Below are positions 34,257-43,505 of a stretch of DNA of 64,000 nucleotides, piece after piece. The translations under genes were made by a program, and so were the position numbers. Numbering within the stretch: the first letter of the stretch is position 1; each line of letters opens with the position of its first letter. Location of the stretch: assembly GCF_009827545.1 (NCBI RefSeq), contig NZ_WTYS01000001.1, positions 310,001 through 374,000 on the forward strand, written 5' to 3'. The notes under the pieces were generated by a model, which did no database searches, was not told the origin of the DNA, and was given only the letters and a program-made list of their open reading frames with translations. The DNA is from Pontixanthobacter gangjinensis (GTDB lineage Bacteria; Pseudomonadota; Alphaproteobacteria; Sphingomonadales; Sphingomonadaceae).

Positions 34257-36890
34257 TTATCCGAGCGAGCGAGTGACTTGTTCAAACGTATCGCGCGACA
34301 GGCTGTCGGACTTCGCAATCCGCTCTAGCTCGGCGCGCATCATCGCAGCCCTTGCTGGCTCGATCCGCCGCCACCTGCCCAAAGAAGGCACAAAACGCGC
34401 TGCAGTTTGAGGATTGATCGGATCAAGCGCGAGAATCAGATCGGCGATGATTTTGTACCCTTCACCATCAGCCGCATGGAATGCCTGCGGATTGGCGGCG
34501 AAGGCCATATACAGCGAGCGCACACGATTGGGATTGCGCATCGTAAAATCGGGATGCTCGGCCAGTGCCTTAACATGCTCGATTGCATGAGGATGGAGCG
34601 AGGAAGCCTGCAGCGCAAACCACTTATCGACCACCAGTTCATTGCCTTTGTAACGGCGGTGGAAATCAATCAACTTGTCAGTGCGCGCTGCTGTGCCAAG
34701 GCCGGTCAAGACCATCAAAGCGCCCTGCCGGTCGGTCATATTGTCCGCCGCATTATATTGCGCCGCCGCCATCTTCGACGCCAGTTCAGGATTGCCAGCA
34801 GCAAGATAGACCAGCACCTGCGTTTTAATTTTGCGAGCGCCGCGTGACGCCGAATCAAGCCCAAATGGCAGTTTCGAGACGCGCTGATGAATTAACACCA
34901 GCTCGCTTTCAAACCGCGCACCTAACCATGCTTTTAGCCCTTCGCGTTCGGTGTGGATCGCTGCGGGATCAGCAATTAATTGTTGCTCGGCAAGATAGGT
35001 TAGACCCGGCAGCATCACCAATTCACCGCGCATCGAATCATCAAGCGCATCATCGCTCAGGATCGAGCCGAACGCCTGAGCAATAGCCATTCGCGCAGCC
35101 TCTCTGGCGGAATCATCCAGCGCACCGCCCGATGCCGCTGTCAAATGGCGCACGATCAGATCCTGCATCGCTTCATACCGGGCAAAGGAATCATCATCCT
35201 TCGCCGCTAGGAAAACCAAATCCTCGTCCGGCACATCACGCTCGATGCTAATCGGCGCAGAGAAACCGCGATTGACCGACAGGACAGGCGGCTGGGCGAA
35301 ACCACCAAATTCGAAAGTTTGCTCAGCGGCATTCAGCACAATCAGGTGCTCGCCTTCGTGCTTGCCTGTCTCGCGGTTAAACAGGGCAATTTTGAGCGGG
35401 ATCGGCATTGGCAGCTTATCCGCCAGATCGGCAGTAGGCGGCACGGTCTGTTTGACGGTCAGCGTGGCGGTATCGCCGTCATGGGCCATCGCGATATCAA
35501 CTTTGGGAGTGCCCGCTTGCGAATACCAGAGGCGGAATTGGGTCAGGTCCAGCCCTGCACCTTCTTCCATCGCCAAGATGAAATCTTCACACGTTGCCGC
35601 CTCGCCATCATGGCGGTCAAAATAAAGGTCGGTTCCTTTGCGGAAAGCCTCCGGTCCGCACATGGTTCGCATCATGCGGATGACTTCTGCGCCCTTATTA
35701 TAGACGGTCGAAGTGTAGAAATTGGAGATTTCGCGGAAACTGTCGGGGCGAATCGGATGCGCCAATGGTCCCGAATCTTCAGGAAATTGAACGCTGCGCA
35801 AAATCCGCACATCTTCGATCCGCTTGACCGCTTCGCCCTGCATATCCTGACTGAACAGCTGGTCACGCAAAACGGTGAAACCTTCCTTCAGACTCAGCTG
35901 GAACCAGTCACGGCAGGTAATCCGATTGCCTGACCAATTATGAAAATATTCATGCGCAATTACGCCTTCGACCCCGTCAAAATCGCCATCGGTAGCGGTG
36001 TCGGGGTCTGCCAGCACATATTTAGTGTTGAAGACATTGAGTCCCTTATTCTCCATCGCGCCCATGTTGAAATCGCTGACGGCGACGATGTTGAAAACAT
36101 CCAAATCATATTCGCGGCCGAAGGTCTCCTCGTCCCACTTCATCGACTTGATTAGCGAGGCCATTGCGTGACCCGTCCGGTCCAGGTCACCATCCCTGAC
36201 ATAGATAGCCAGTTCAACCTCGCGGCCAGACATGGTGGTGAAGCTGCCACGATTGACCACCAGATCACCCGCGACCAGCGCAAACAAGTAAGACGGCTTG
36301 GGCCACGGATCGTGCCACTCGGCCCAATGCGTCCCGTTCTCGCCAACACCCTCGGCAGATTTGTTACCGTTGCACAGCAGGACCGGAAATTGGTCCTGCG
36401 AGCCTGTCATCCGCACTGTGTAAGTCGACAGGACATCAGGACGGTCAGGGAAGAAGGTTATGCGGCGGAACCCCTCCGCCTCGCATTGAGTGCACAACAT
36501 CCCGTTTGAGGCATACAGCCCCATCAGCTGGCTGTTGGCCGAGGGATCGATTTCGGTAACAATTTCAATTTCGTGGCTGGCACCGGGCAGCGGCAGCAGC
36601 AAATTGCCACCATCCATGGTCCACTCAGACGTCTGCTTGCCATCAATTCTTATGGTCAGCGCCGAAATCCCGTCACCATTGAGCGTAATGGTTGGCGATG
36701 CATCGCCCGCAGGATTGCGCTCCACCGACAGAGTGGATGTGACCCGCGTTGTCTCCACACCCAATTCAAAGTTCAGCCGCGTGACCGGCAGCAACCAGGG
36801 AAACGGCTTATAATCTTCGCGCCTGATAACTGGCGGTTGGTGCGGGGTCGGGGCTGCGTCAGCCATTTCGGGGTTTGTTATTATGTCCAT
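34257..36890 (-). CDS. pepN: Aminopeptidase N (M1 metallopeptidase)
   Basis: Broad-specificity zinc aminopeptidase of peptide turnover. 877 residues from ATG at 36890; a second ATG at 36866 (MADAAPTP) is a close alternative. Substrate-binding MGAMENKGLNVF (about 265-276), zinc site HEYFHNWSGNR (HEXXH) with the distal Glu in LKEGFTVLRDQ, the catalytic Tyr region (SFREISNFYTSTVYNKGAEVIRMM), and the C-terminal helical repeats are typical of the E. coli PepN group. Full length. Divergent from the NAD-binding gene at 36944, with about 50 bases between. Confidence 0.96.
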   Translation of the reverse strand: MDIITNPEMADAAPTPHQPPVIRREDYKPFPWLLPVTRLNFELGVETTRVTSTLSVERNPAGDASPTITLNGDGISALTIRIDGKQTSEWTMDGGNLLLPLPGASHEIEIVTEIDPSANSQLMGLYASNGMLCTQCEAEGFRRITFFPDRPDVLSTYTVRMTGSQDQFPVLLCNGNKSAEGVGENGTHWAEWHDPWPKPSYLFALVAGDLVVNRGSFTTMSGREVELAIYVRDGDLDRTGHAMASLIKSMKWDEETFGREYDLDVFNIVAVSDFNMGAMENKGLNVFNTKYVLADPDTATDGDFDGVEGVIAHEYFHNWSGNRITCRDWFQLSLKEGFTVLRDQLFSQDMQGEAVKRIEDVRILRSVQFPEDSGPLAHPIRPDSFREISNFYTSTVYNKGAEVIRMMRTMCGPEAFRKGTDLYFDRHDGEAATCEDFILAMEEGAGLDLTQFRLWYSQAGTPKVDIAMAHDGDTATLTVKQTVPPTADLADKLPMPIPLKIALFNRETGKHEGEHLIVLNAAEQTFEFGGFAQPPVLSVNRGFSAPISIERDVPDEDLVFLAAKDDDSFARYEAMQDLIVRHLTAASGGALDDSAREAARMAIAQAFGSILSDDALDDSMRGELVMLPGLTYLAEQQLIADPAAIHTEREGLKAWLGARFESELVLIHQRVSKLPFGLDSASRGARKIKTQVLVYLAAGNPELASKMAAAQYNAADNMTDRQGALMVLTGLGTAARTDKLIDFHRRYKGNELVVDKWFALQASSLHPHAIEHVKALAEHPDFTMRNPNRVRSLYMAFAANPQAFHAADGEGYKIIADLILALDPINPQTAARFVPSLGRWRRIEPARAAMMRAELERIAKSDSLSRDTFEQVTRSLG

Positions 36891-36943
36891 AGGATGTGTC
36901 TGTAGGTGCTTTCTTTTCGGGGTCCAATCCCTACAACGCAGCG

Positions 36944-37714
36944 ATGGCAAGAATGTTCATCTTTGGCTTGGGCTACACCGCTTCGCGTCTGGCTGAGGCT
37001 TTGCGCGAGCACGGCTGGCGCGTCGATGCGACCGGCAGCGCCGGAAATGTCGACTTCGGCGATGAGGAAGCAGTGCGCGGAGCTTTATCGCAGGCAACCC
37101 ATGTCCTCTCTTCGGTGCCGCCAGCGGGTGGCAACGACCCGGTGCTGGACCGATACGCGGCTGACCTAAAGCATGACTGGTTAGGTTATTTGTCTTCTAC
37201 CGGAGTGTACGGTGACGCTGAGGGCGCGTGGGTTGACGAAAGTGCCCCGACCGGCGGCGGCCGCCGGAAAGATCGCGCTATATGCGACCGGCGCTGGCTT
37301 GAAATTGGTGCCAGAGTGCTCCGCCTACCCGGCATTTACGGCCCGGGCCGCAGCGCATTTGACCGGGTTAAATCCGGCAAAGCCAACCGGATTGATATGC
37401 CCGGGCAAGTCTTCAGCCGCGTGCACGTCCAGGACATTGTAGCTGGAGTGATAGCGGCCCTTGATGGGCCAGCAGGTGCCTATAATCTGTCCGACGATCT
37501 GCCGTGCGCGCAGAACTGCGTAATCGAAGAAGCCTGCCGCTTGTTGCGGGTGGATCCGCCGCCGCTGCAATCGCTTGAAAAGGCCAATTTGTCCGACATG
37601 GCTCTCGGCTTCTATGCGGAAAACCGCCGCGTCGCTAATGGCAAAGCCAAGCGGTTGTTGAGGTGGGAACCGCAATATCCGACCTATCGCGAAGGACTTC
37701 GAGGGTTGCTTTAA
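36944..37714 (+). CDS. NAD(P)-binding epimerase/dehydratase-like protein
   Basis: 256 residues from ATG at 36944 (a longer frame from 36896 is not needed). The N-terminal Rossmann motif is MFIFGLGYTASRLAEAL; a YLSSTGVYGD strand and a following GGRRKDRAICDRRW helix are in the SDR place. In extended SDRs the latter carries YxxxK, but here the Tyr/Lys pair is not seen, and the fold ends with NLSDDLPCAQNCVIEEA. It therefore resembles YeeZ-type atypical SDRs whose reaction is unknown. It overlaps the end of the convergent DMT exporter gene by 4 bases. Confidence 0.78.
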   Translation: MARMFIFGLGYTASRLAEALREHGWRVDATGSAGNVDFGDEEAVRGALSQATHVLSSVPPAGGNDPVLDRYAADLKHDWLGYLSSTGVYGDAEGAWVDESAPTGGGRRKDRAICDRRWLEIGARVLRLPGIYGPGRSAFDRVKSGKANRIDMPGQVFSRVHVQDIVAGVIAALDGPAGAYNLSDDLPCAQNCVIEEACRLLRVDPPPLQSLEKANLSDMALGFYAENRRVANGKAKRLLRWEPQYPTYREGLRGLL

Positions 37715-38619
37715 GTCTTCCGCGCCCGAAGCGCCAACACCAGCCCGAACAGTGCCAGCACCGCGCCTCCGCCTGATAGCCACGACCATTGATAGCCTTC
37801 GATAAAGGTCGAGATCAGCATCGCGACGATAATCACCAAAATACTGTTATACGCCGCCCGACCTGCGCCGATTTGGCGGACAATCGTGTAATAAAGCGGG
37901 AACGTCACCACCGATCCGGCCAGCCCGAGCCACGCGATTCCTGCCCAATATTGCCAGCGGTCCGGAAAAACCGGCAGTCCTGCAGTGAACCAAGCCAATC
38001 CGAAATCGATGATGGTGCCATAGAGCATCGACCATGCGAGGAGGCTTGGCATTGAGAGTTTCGCGCCAGTCTCGCCTGCCTGGATAACATTAGCAATCGA
38101 CGCGGCTAAAATCCCGCCTATCGCCAACAAAATGCCAAGCCCAACATTGCCGCCAACTGGCGAGAGCCGTGCCTCATGCAGCAGCAACATGCCGATTCCG
38201 GCAATTGCAACGCAGCTGCCAAGCACGAACCGCAACGTGACTTGCTGACCCAGAAAAATCCGCGCGAACAGCACATTGGGCACCATTAAAAGCCCAAACA
38301 TCACTGCCACTACGCCCGAGGTCAGGTGCAATTCAGCCCGATAGACAAAATTGAAATTGAGACAAAATTGGGTGAGACCGATAAACATTGCGAGCAAATG
38401 CCCCGCTCGGCCAATCTTCAGGCTTTTGCGCATCACCAATGCGACGGTGAACATAGCCGGAGTCGCCAGAGCAAACCGCCAAGTAACTGACCAACTGGCC
38501 GGAACATCGCCGATCTGACCAGTGATAACGTACCATGTGCTACCCCAAATCAACGCCACCACGACAAAGGGAAGTGCGATCTGTGGCCGCAGTAAAGTGT
38601 GCGGATTGTTCTCGCTCAT
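37711..38619 (-). CDS. DMT-superfamily permease (EamA type)
   Basis: 302 residues with about ten transmembrane helices in two EamA repeats (first repeat about 10-140, second about 155-295), for example VVALIWGSTWYVITGQIG at the start and GGGAVLALFGLVLALRAR at the end. Such proteins export amino acids or other small metabolites; the substrate is unknown. It is 10 bases after the threonine aldolase gene on the same strand, so threonine or a related amino acid is a reasonable but unproved guess. Confidence 0.88.
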   Translation of the reverse strand: MSENNPHTLLRPQIALPFVVVALIWGSTWYVITGQIGDVPASWSVTWRFALATPAMFTVALVMRKSLKIGRAGHLLAMFIGLTQFCLNFNFVYRAELHLTSGVVAVMFGLLMVPNVLFARIFLGQQVTLRFVLGSCVAIAGIGMLLLHEARLSPVGGNVGLGILLAIGGILAASIANVIQAGETGAKLSMPSLLAWSMLYGTIIDFGLAWFTAGLPVFPDRWQYWAGIAWLGLAGSVVTFPLYYTIVRQIGAGRAAYNSILVIIVAMLISTFIEGYQWSWLSGGGAVLALFGLVLALRARKT

Positions 38620-38629
38620 GAGCTCGGGT

Positions 38630-39646
38630 TCATAGCGAGGCTATAGCTTTCGAAAGAGCAACCGCATGTTCCTGCGGGGTGTTCCACGCTGTCACGAGCC
38701 GCGCCGCATCAGCGCCCCAATCGTAAAAGTCGAAATTCTTCGCGCGCAAAGCGGCTCGCTCTGCCGGTGTGCAGCGCAGGAATATCTCGTTCGCCTCGAC
38801 CGGATGAATAAGCCGGTCTGCAGCAACCGACGCAACTTCCTGCGCGGCGTTGTTGGCAGACCGGGCGTTCTCAAGCCACAAATCACCATCCAGCATCGCC
38901 AGCAATTGCGCCGCGAGATAGCGGCCCTTGCTCTGCAAATGGCCAGCTCGTTTGCGCCGGTAATACGCTACATCAGCTAGCGCCGTATCGAAAAACACAA
39001 TCGCCTCTGCGCTCATTCCGCCATTCTTGACGAAGCCGAAACTGAGCGCGTCAACCTCGCCCGCAGATCTTGACGCAGCCTCAGCAGCAGAACCGCCTAG
39101 AAATGCGCATGCGTTGGCGAACCGCGCGCCATCCATATGAAGGCCCAACCCGCGTTCCTTGGCCAATGTGGCAATTGCGGCAATTTCTTCTGGTCGATAG
39201 GAACGTCCATATTCGCTCGCTTGCGTGATCGAAATCGCATGCGGCTGGACCTGATGAACATCATCGCGAATAGGGTCAATTACTGCGCGGATTGCCCCGG
39301 GGGTCAGTTTGGCGCCCTCGCCCTCGGCCAACATCAGCTTCGCACCATGCAGGTAAAACCCCGGTGCGCCGCCCTCGTCCATTTCGATATGCGCTTCACG
39401 GTGGCACACTACGCCGCCATGCGGTTGGACCATGCTCGACAGCGCCAGACAATTGGCTGCCGTGCCCGTAGCGACCCACAGCACCCGGCATTCGCGCCCG
39501 AACAGATTACCAAACGCCGCGTCCAGTTGCTTTGACACAGCATCGCCATCGTAGGGCGCATCGGGTGCATCGGCACCGCGCATCGCATCCCAAAGCTTGG
39601 GGTGGACCGATGCGGTATTGTCGGACAAGAATTGCATAACACTCAT
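38630..39646 (-). CDS. ltaE: L-threonine aldolase, PLP-dependent
   Basis: Splits L-threonine or allo-threonine to glycine and acetaldehyde. 338 residues of fold type I: FLSDNTASVHPKLWDAM near the start, WVATGTAANCLAL, HREAHIEMDEGGAPGFYLHG, LHMDGARFANACAF with the cofactor aspartate, and SFGFVKNGGM with the PLP-lysine in VKNG. It lacks the C-terminal Trp-rich form of high-specificity enzymes, so low specificity is likely. It is the first gene of an operon with the DMT permease, and divergent from a small acetyltransferase, 51 bases away. Confidence 0.9.
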   Translation of the reverse strand: MSVMQFLSDNTASVHPKLWDAMRGADAPDAPYDGDAVSKQLDAAFGNLFGRECRVLWVATGTAANCLALSSMVQPHGGVVCHREAHIEMDEGGAPGFYLHGAKLMLAEGEGAKLTPGAIRAVIDPIRDDVHQVQPHAISITQASEYGRSYRPEEIAAIATLAKERGLGLHMDGARFANACAFLGGSAAEAASRSAGEVDALSFGFVKNGGMSAEAIVFFDTALADVAYYRRKRAGHLQSKGRYLAAQLLAMLDGDLWLENARSANNAAQEVASVAADRLIHPVEANEIFLRCTPAERAALRAKNFDFYDWGADAARLVTAWNTPQEHAVALSKAIASL

Positions 39647-39697
39647 TATGGAACGCCCTTACGCACACGGGCGTTAAGCGCAAGAAGGAGAATGATT

Positions 39698-39994
39698 TTG
39701 ACTCTAGAGGGCCTGACAATCACCCGGAACGAAAATGGCAACAGAGGCGAATATCGAGCGCATCTGGAAGGCAGCGACGCGATAGGGCGCCTGACCTGGG
39801 TCTTGCGCGATGGTGCCCGGGTGGCCGAACACACAATAGTTCCCAAGGAAATCGGCGGGCGCGGCGTGGCCGCGGAACTGGTCAAACAATTGGTGTCCGA
39901 CGCACGCGAGCAGAGCTTTAAAATCGTCCCGCAATGCTCTTACGTCGCCAAGAAATTCGAACACAACCCGGAATGGCACGATCTGAGAGCATAA
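39698..39994 (+). CDS. GNAT-like N-acetyltransferase, short YjdJ type
   Basis: 98 residues. The frame opens at 39692 (ATG) and TTG at 39698, and AAGGAG is at 39685-39690. The ATG is only one base after it, while TTG has a 7-base spacing, so the TTG is the better start. The single GNAT domain has VAEHTIVPKEIGGRGVAAELVKQLVSDAREQ (acetyl-CoA loop GRGVA) and ends IVPQCSYVAKKFEHNPEW, the signature of the PF14542 group. Acetyl acceptor unknown. Convergent with the PH-domain gene. Confidence 0.85.
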   Translation: MTLEGLTITRNENGNRGEYRAHLEGSDAIGRLTWVLRDGARVAEHTIVPKEIGGRGVAAELVKQLVSDAREQSFKIVPQCSYVAKKFEHNPEWHDLRA

Positions 39995-40033
39995 AAGCAG
40001 GCCCTACCGTCGGCGCCCGGAACCAAACAAAGA

Positions 40034-41587
40034 TCAGCTTGCCAGTTCAGAGAAATCGGTTCCAGCGAGGCTGGTCAATATTTGCGAGCGCAATTCATGC
40101 GCACGATCAACGGGCAGACCTTCAAAATTCAGCATCCCGCCAGCCAGCCCTAGACGCAGCGATGCATAACCGCGCTTTCGCGCAATTGGCCCTTGAGCAA
40201 GTTCGACCGACTGAAGCTTGATCCGTGACGCCACATCCAGTCTGGGCGAAAGCCAGCCTCTACGGACGAAAAAATGACTGCGGTCGATGGCGTTAAAGTC
40301 GAACCGCCACATAAACATCTGTTGCATAGCGAGTAAGCAACCCGCCCCAAGCAGCAATAATGCCCAAAGCGGAGAAACCGCACCCGACACATAAAATACC
40401 GAACCTACACCGATAGCAATTATTGCAAAAATGGTCAGCACGATGATGGCGCTATCGATCCGGTATTGGCGGCTTCCCCGCTGCCAATCCGTGCCCTGTG
40501 AAGGCTCGATCGCAAAGCCGGCAACCGATGCAATCGGATAGAGTTCTTGCAGCGTTCCGAACGGCGCGACGTCATGGCTGGCAGAGCCCCTGTCCTGCGC
40601 CAGACTTACGAATTTCAGGCCATAATATCCAAAGCGGCGACGAAAAATGCCGGTTGACATTTTCAAGGCCTGAACCCTGTGCGCTGGCATCACAACATCG
40701 GTTTTCGTCAGCAGGCCACGGCGGCGGCGGAAGCCTTTTTCGGTCCGCTCAAGAACAAAGCCCCAATCGCGCAAGAATGTACGCACCAACCCGGAAATCG
40801 ACCCGACCACAGCAAAGGCGATCAACCCAGTGAAGACACCCGCAATTTGCGCGCCAAAGCCGAGTCCAGAAACCCAACTGCCCGATTCACCGAGCAATCC
40901 GGCCCATAAATCAGCATTCCACAATTCGATTGATGCAAATGTCTCGGCATATTGGAACAAACCGGCAATCACTGCGAATGCCGCCAACGAAAATTCGAAA
41001 AACCCGAATTTCAGCAAGCGTTTTTCATCCATCGCAAATAAAACTTCTGCGGCTGGTTCCTCGGCTGCCTGTTCGCCGTCAATTTGAACCGCACCATCTT
41101 TATGCGCCTTGATCGCTTCGCGCAGCCGTTCGCCTTCGGCTTCCGAAAGATAGGTGAGCGACAAATCATCACCGCCGCCTGCGCCTGTTTCAAATTTGAC
41201 CTGAACCAATCCGAATATGCGAGGGATCAATTTTTGTTCAAGGCTGACATCCTGAATTCGTTCATAAGGAACAGAGCGTGCCGCCCGCGATAAAATGCCG
41301 CTCTCAACGCGGATGTCCTCCTGACCGACAATATAAGTTAGTCGCCGCCACGAAAGATAAGATGCTGCTGTCGAAATGACGGCGATGGCCAAACCGATGC
41401 CCAGAGCTGCAAAGATCGCCCAAGGCTTGTCATTCATTGTGAAAAACACCGCCACCATCGGAAAAATGGCATTTTGCAAACTGGCCACCGCATTTGCCGC
41501 AAAGCTGAGCGGGTTGGTCCGCAAAGGAACTCCTAGGCGAGCGTCTTCAAGCTCCTGATGCCCTTCTGTTTCTCCCATGTCGCTCAC
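40034..41587 (-). CDS. Bacterial PH-domain membrane protein (YdbT-like)
   Basis: 517 residues with several transmembrane helices (about 30-70, 180-270 and 360-400) and two or three bPH2 (DUF304) domains, seen in GILSRAARSVPYERIQDVSLEQKLIPRIFGLVQVKFETG and GWLSPRLDVASRIKLQSVELAQGPIARKRGYASLRLGLAGG. Such pairs resemble YdbS/YdbT of Bacillus, which affect resistance to some antimicrobials; the molecular role is unknown. Its ATG overlaps the last bases of the smaller partner gene, so the two are coupled and likely form a complex. Confidence 0.87.
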   Translation of the reverse strand: MSDMGETEGHQELEDARLGVPLRTNPLSFAANAVASLQNAIFPMVAVFFTMNDKPWAIFAALGIGLAIAVISTAASYLSWRRLTYIVGQEDIRVESGILSRAARSVPYERIQDVSLEQKLIPRIFGLVQVKFETGAGGGDDLSLTYLSEAEGERLREAIKAHKDGAVQIDGEQAAEEPAAEVLFAMDEKRLLKFGFFEFSLAAFAVIAGLFQYAETFASIELWNADLWAGLLGESGSWVSGLGFGAQIAGVFTGLIAFAVVGSISGLVRTFLRDWGFVLERTEKGFRRRRGLLTKTDVVMPAHRVQALKMSTGIFRRRFGYYGLKFVSLAQDRGSASHDVAPFGTLQELYPIASVAGFAIEPSQGTDWQRGSRQYRIDSAIIVLTIFAIIAIGVGSVFYVSGAVSPLWALLLLGAGCLLAMQQMFMWRFDFNAIDRSHFFVRRGWLSPRLDVASRIKLQSVELAQGPIARKRGYASLRLGLAGGMLNFEGLPVDRAHELRSQILTSLAGTDFSELAS

Positions 41588-42066
41588 ATCGTCTCACGCT
41601 TGATATGTGCGCGAATGGTCTCTCGCATTGCCAGAGCGTCTTCATTGTTGAGCCCGGGTAGATGCACCGAAGCATTGTGGGTGCCAGCGGTGTGGACCGT
41701 CAGGGTGGCAATCCCGTAAGCGCGCTGCAGCGGCCCCTGGTTGACGTCGATATGCTGGACTCTGCCGAATGGTACGACAGTGTCCGAATGAAACATGATC
41801 CCCCGAACAACCCGCAACCGGTCGTCGGACATTTGATAGCCGCGCGCATGATAACGCCGCAGTGGAATGCGGATTACCAAGAATGCCGCAATCAAAAACA
41901 CAGGAACTACAAACACGCCAAATGGCAGAATGTCCGCGACCTCAAGCACGATTGAAGCAATCACAAACGGGATCGCGAAAAGTAACGCGACAATGCGCGT
42001 CACCTTGACGTGGTTGGAGTGCAATGGGGTGAGGGAGTTGTCGGTTTCGTCCATGGTGCTTTGCAT
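41584..42066 (-). CDS. Bacterial PH-domain membrane protein (YdbS-like)
   Basis: 160 residues from ATG at 42066 (another ATG at 42054 and a TTG at 42105 are possible). Two transmembrane helices (about 24-70) precede a single bPH2 domain: RGIMFHSDTVVPFGRVQHIDVNQGPLQRAYGIATLTVHTAG, in which R-V-Q-H-I-D and the LQRAYG turn are the family signature. Small partner of the gene that follows, with a 4-base overlap. The pair sits downstream of the carbamoyltransferase cluster on the same strand but 124 bases away, so co-transcription is possible, not shown. Confidence 0.87.
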   Translation of the reverse strand: MQSTMDETDNSLTPLHSNHVKVTRIVALLFAIPFVIASIVLEVADILPFGVFVVPVFLIAAFLVIRIPLRRYHARGYQMSDDRLRVVRGIMFHSDTVVPFGRVQHIDVNQGPLQRAYGIATLTVHTAGTHNASVHLPGLNNEDALAMRETIRAHIKRETM

Positions 42067-42190
42067 GGATAATACGCATAGCTTTGGCAAGTAATTCTCA
42101 TGCAAGCGCGTGGCTCAGGTTATCTCGGGCTGGCTGCAACACAGCTCGCGTGCTTGCAAATAACCCGAACGCGGGAATTGGCAGCTCAGT

Positions 42191-43468
42191 CTAATGCCTC
42201 TTTGGGATTCCGGTAGCGACGACATTCGAGCGATCTCTATCACCGATACCAGCGAGATCGAGACGCTCTGCAATATTCTGGGCGAGGAAGTTCGCAAAAT
42301 TGGGGGAGAAATGCGCTGAGTCCACGACTGCCTTCCGGTCTCCATAGTCCTCAAACAATCCCGTCAAGTCAATGAAGCCGTCATCCTCGCGTAGCCGAGC
42401 GTATAGGCGCTCTTTGAAAGCGCGGCGCGGAGGATTCACCACCATCTCGCCCCGCCCATAAAGATGGACCGGATAATTATAATGCGCGTCAGGTTGAAGG
42501 AAGAAGATCGGCTTCACGCCATAGAGCGCAGAAACAGCTTCTACATTTGTCCTGAATTGGACAAATCTTTCATGCATATGCTCTAATCGTTCGTCTTTCG
42601 AAGGGGGCGGGCTTTTTTCGCTGTTCTGCGGCTTCAAACGATTTTGGACACCCTTGGCGGCGCGAGCCATGGGCAACCATTCCCACCGCGCGCCGCTTGG
42701 CTGCTGCGCCTCGTTCACCGCTTTCGCAAAGAAATTGGTCAAGCCGGTAGTGTCATCATCTTCACCCAGATTCAGCCCGTCGAGAAAGATGGCGATGTCG
42801 GGACGTTCTCCGCTTCGCAAAACTTCCATGAACAGGTGCAGTTCCTGCGTGGGATAGAAACCGACCCGGCCATAATTGGTGATTTCGACATGAACGTCCG
42901 ACCCTGCCGCTTTAGCCCTTGCATTGAGAATTTCGCTTAGACGGGTTGGCCAATTATATTGATCCGGGAGGCCGCTTCCAAATGTTGTGCTGCCACCAAA
43001 AGTGAATATCCGAATGGTCTTTCCGGTCCTCTCTTCAGCTGGTGGATTGATCGTGCGGCGGACCGTCAATCCATTCGGCGCTCGCTCGACATTCAGATAT
43101 TTGCCTTCGAATACGCGCGGTGCATATTGCGTGTAGGGCTGATATTTCAGACCATCTTGATAGTGATCGTAATACTCATCCAGCATTTCGCCAATTTCAC
43201 GCTCGGCCATCACGCCTTCGTAGGCTTTGTAGTCGAAGATAGTCAGATTCGTCGGCATCCGCTTGCCGTTATCAACCGCGGTTCCATTTTCATGGAAATA
43301 CCCATCCGGCGATAGTCGCGAACTGGTGTCAATCATGCTGGGCCGATGATCAGCTACCGCAAACACGGCCCATAGCGCGAGATTGAGCGCCACCAGAAAA
43401 ACCAGCGTATTTAACACCACTATGGCAGTAGTTCGGTACCCACCGAAGAACTTCTGGGCGACAGACAT
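42191..43468 (-). CDS. Membrane-anchored SGNH/GDSL hydrolase
   Basis: 425 residues. One N-terminal transmembrane helix (about 13-38) should place the rest in the periplasm. The SGNH blocks are all visible: FTFGGSTTFG (Ser160), NYGRVGF (Gly200), LDGLN (Asn233) and DSAHF (Asp383 and His386). Such enzymes remove or add acyl esters on cell-surface sugars. It is the last gene of the carbamoyltransferase cluster, 37 bases after the radical SAM gene. Substrate unknown; a link to a carbamoylated or acylated surface polymer is inference. Confidence 0.85.
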   Translation of the reverse strand: MSVAQKFFGGYRTTAIVVLNTLVFLVALNLALWAVFAVADHRPSMIDTSSRLSPDGYFHENGTAVDNGKRMPTNLTIFDYKAYEGVMAEREIGEMLDEYYDHYQDGLKYQPYTQYAPRVFEGKYLNVERAPNGLTVRRTINPPAEERTGKTIRIFTFGGSTTFGSGLPDQYNWPTRLSEILNARAKAAGSDVHVEITNYGRVGFYPTQELHLFMEVLRSGERPDIAIFLDGLNLGEDDDTTGLTNFFAKAVNEAQQPSGARWEWLPMARAAKGVQNRLKPQNSEKSPPPSKDERLEHMHERFVQFRTNVEAVSALYGVKPIFFLQPDAHYNYPVHLYGRGEMVVNPPRRAFKERLYARLREDDGFIDLTGLFEDYGDRKAVVDSAHFSPNFANFLAQNIAERLDLAGIGDRDRSNVVATGIPKRH

Positions 43469-43505
43469 TAGCGGCTAAGAGCCCGCACAGGCGCCTCTAA
43501 TGCGC

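Noticed and set aside
42106-42190. Possible terminator between the SGNH hydrolase and PH-domain genes
   Set aside because: Only weak complementary stretches (GGTTAT / ATAACC) with no T-run; not enough to call.
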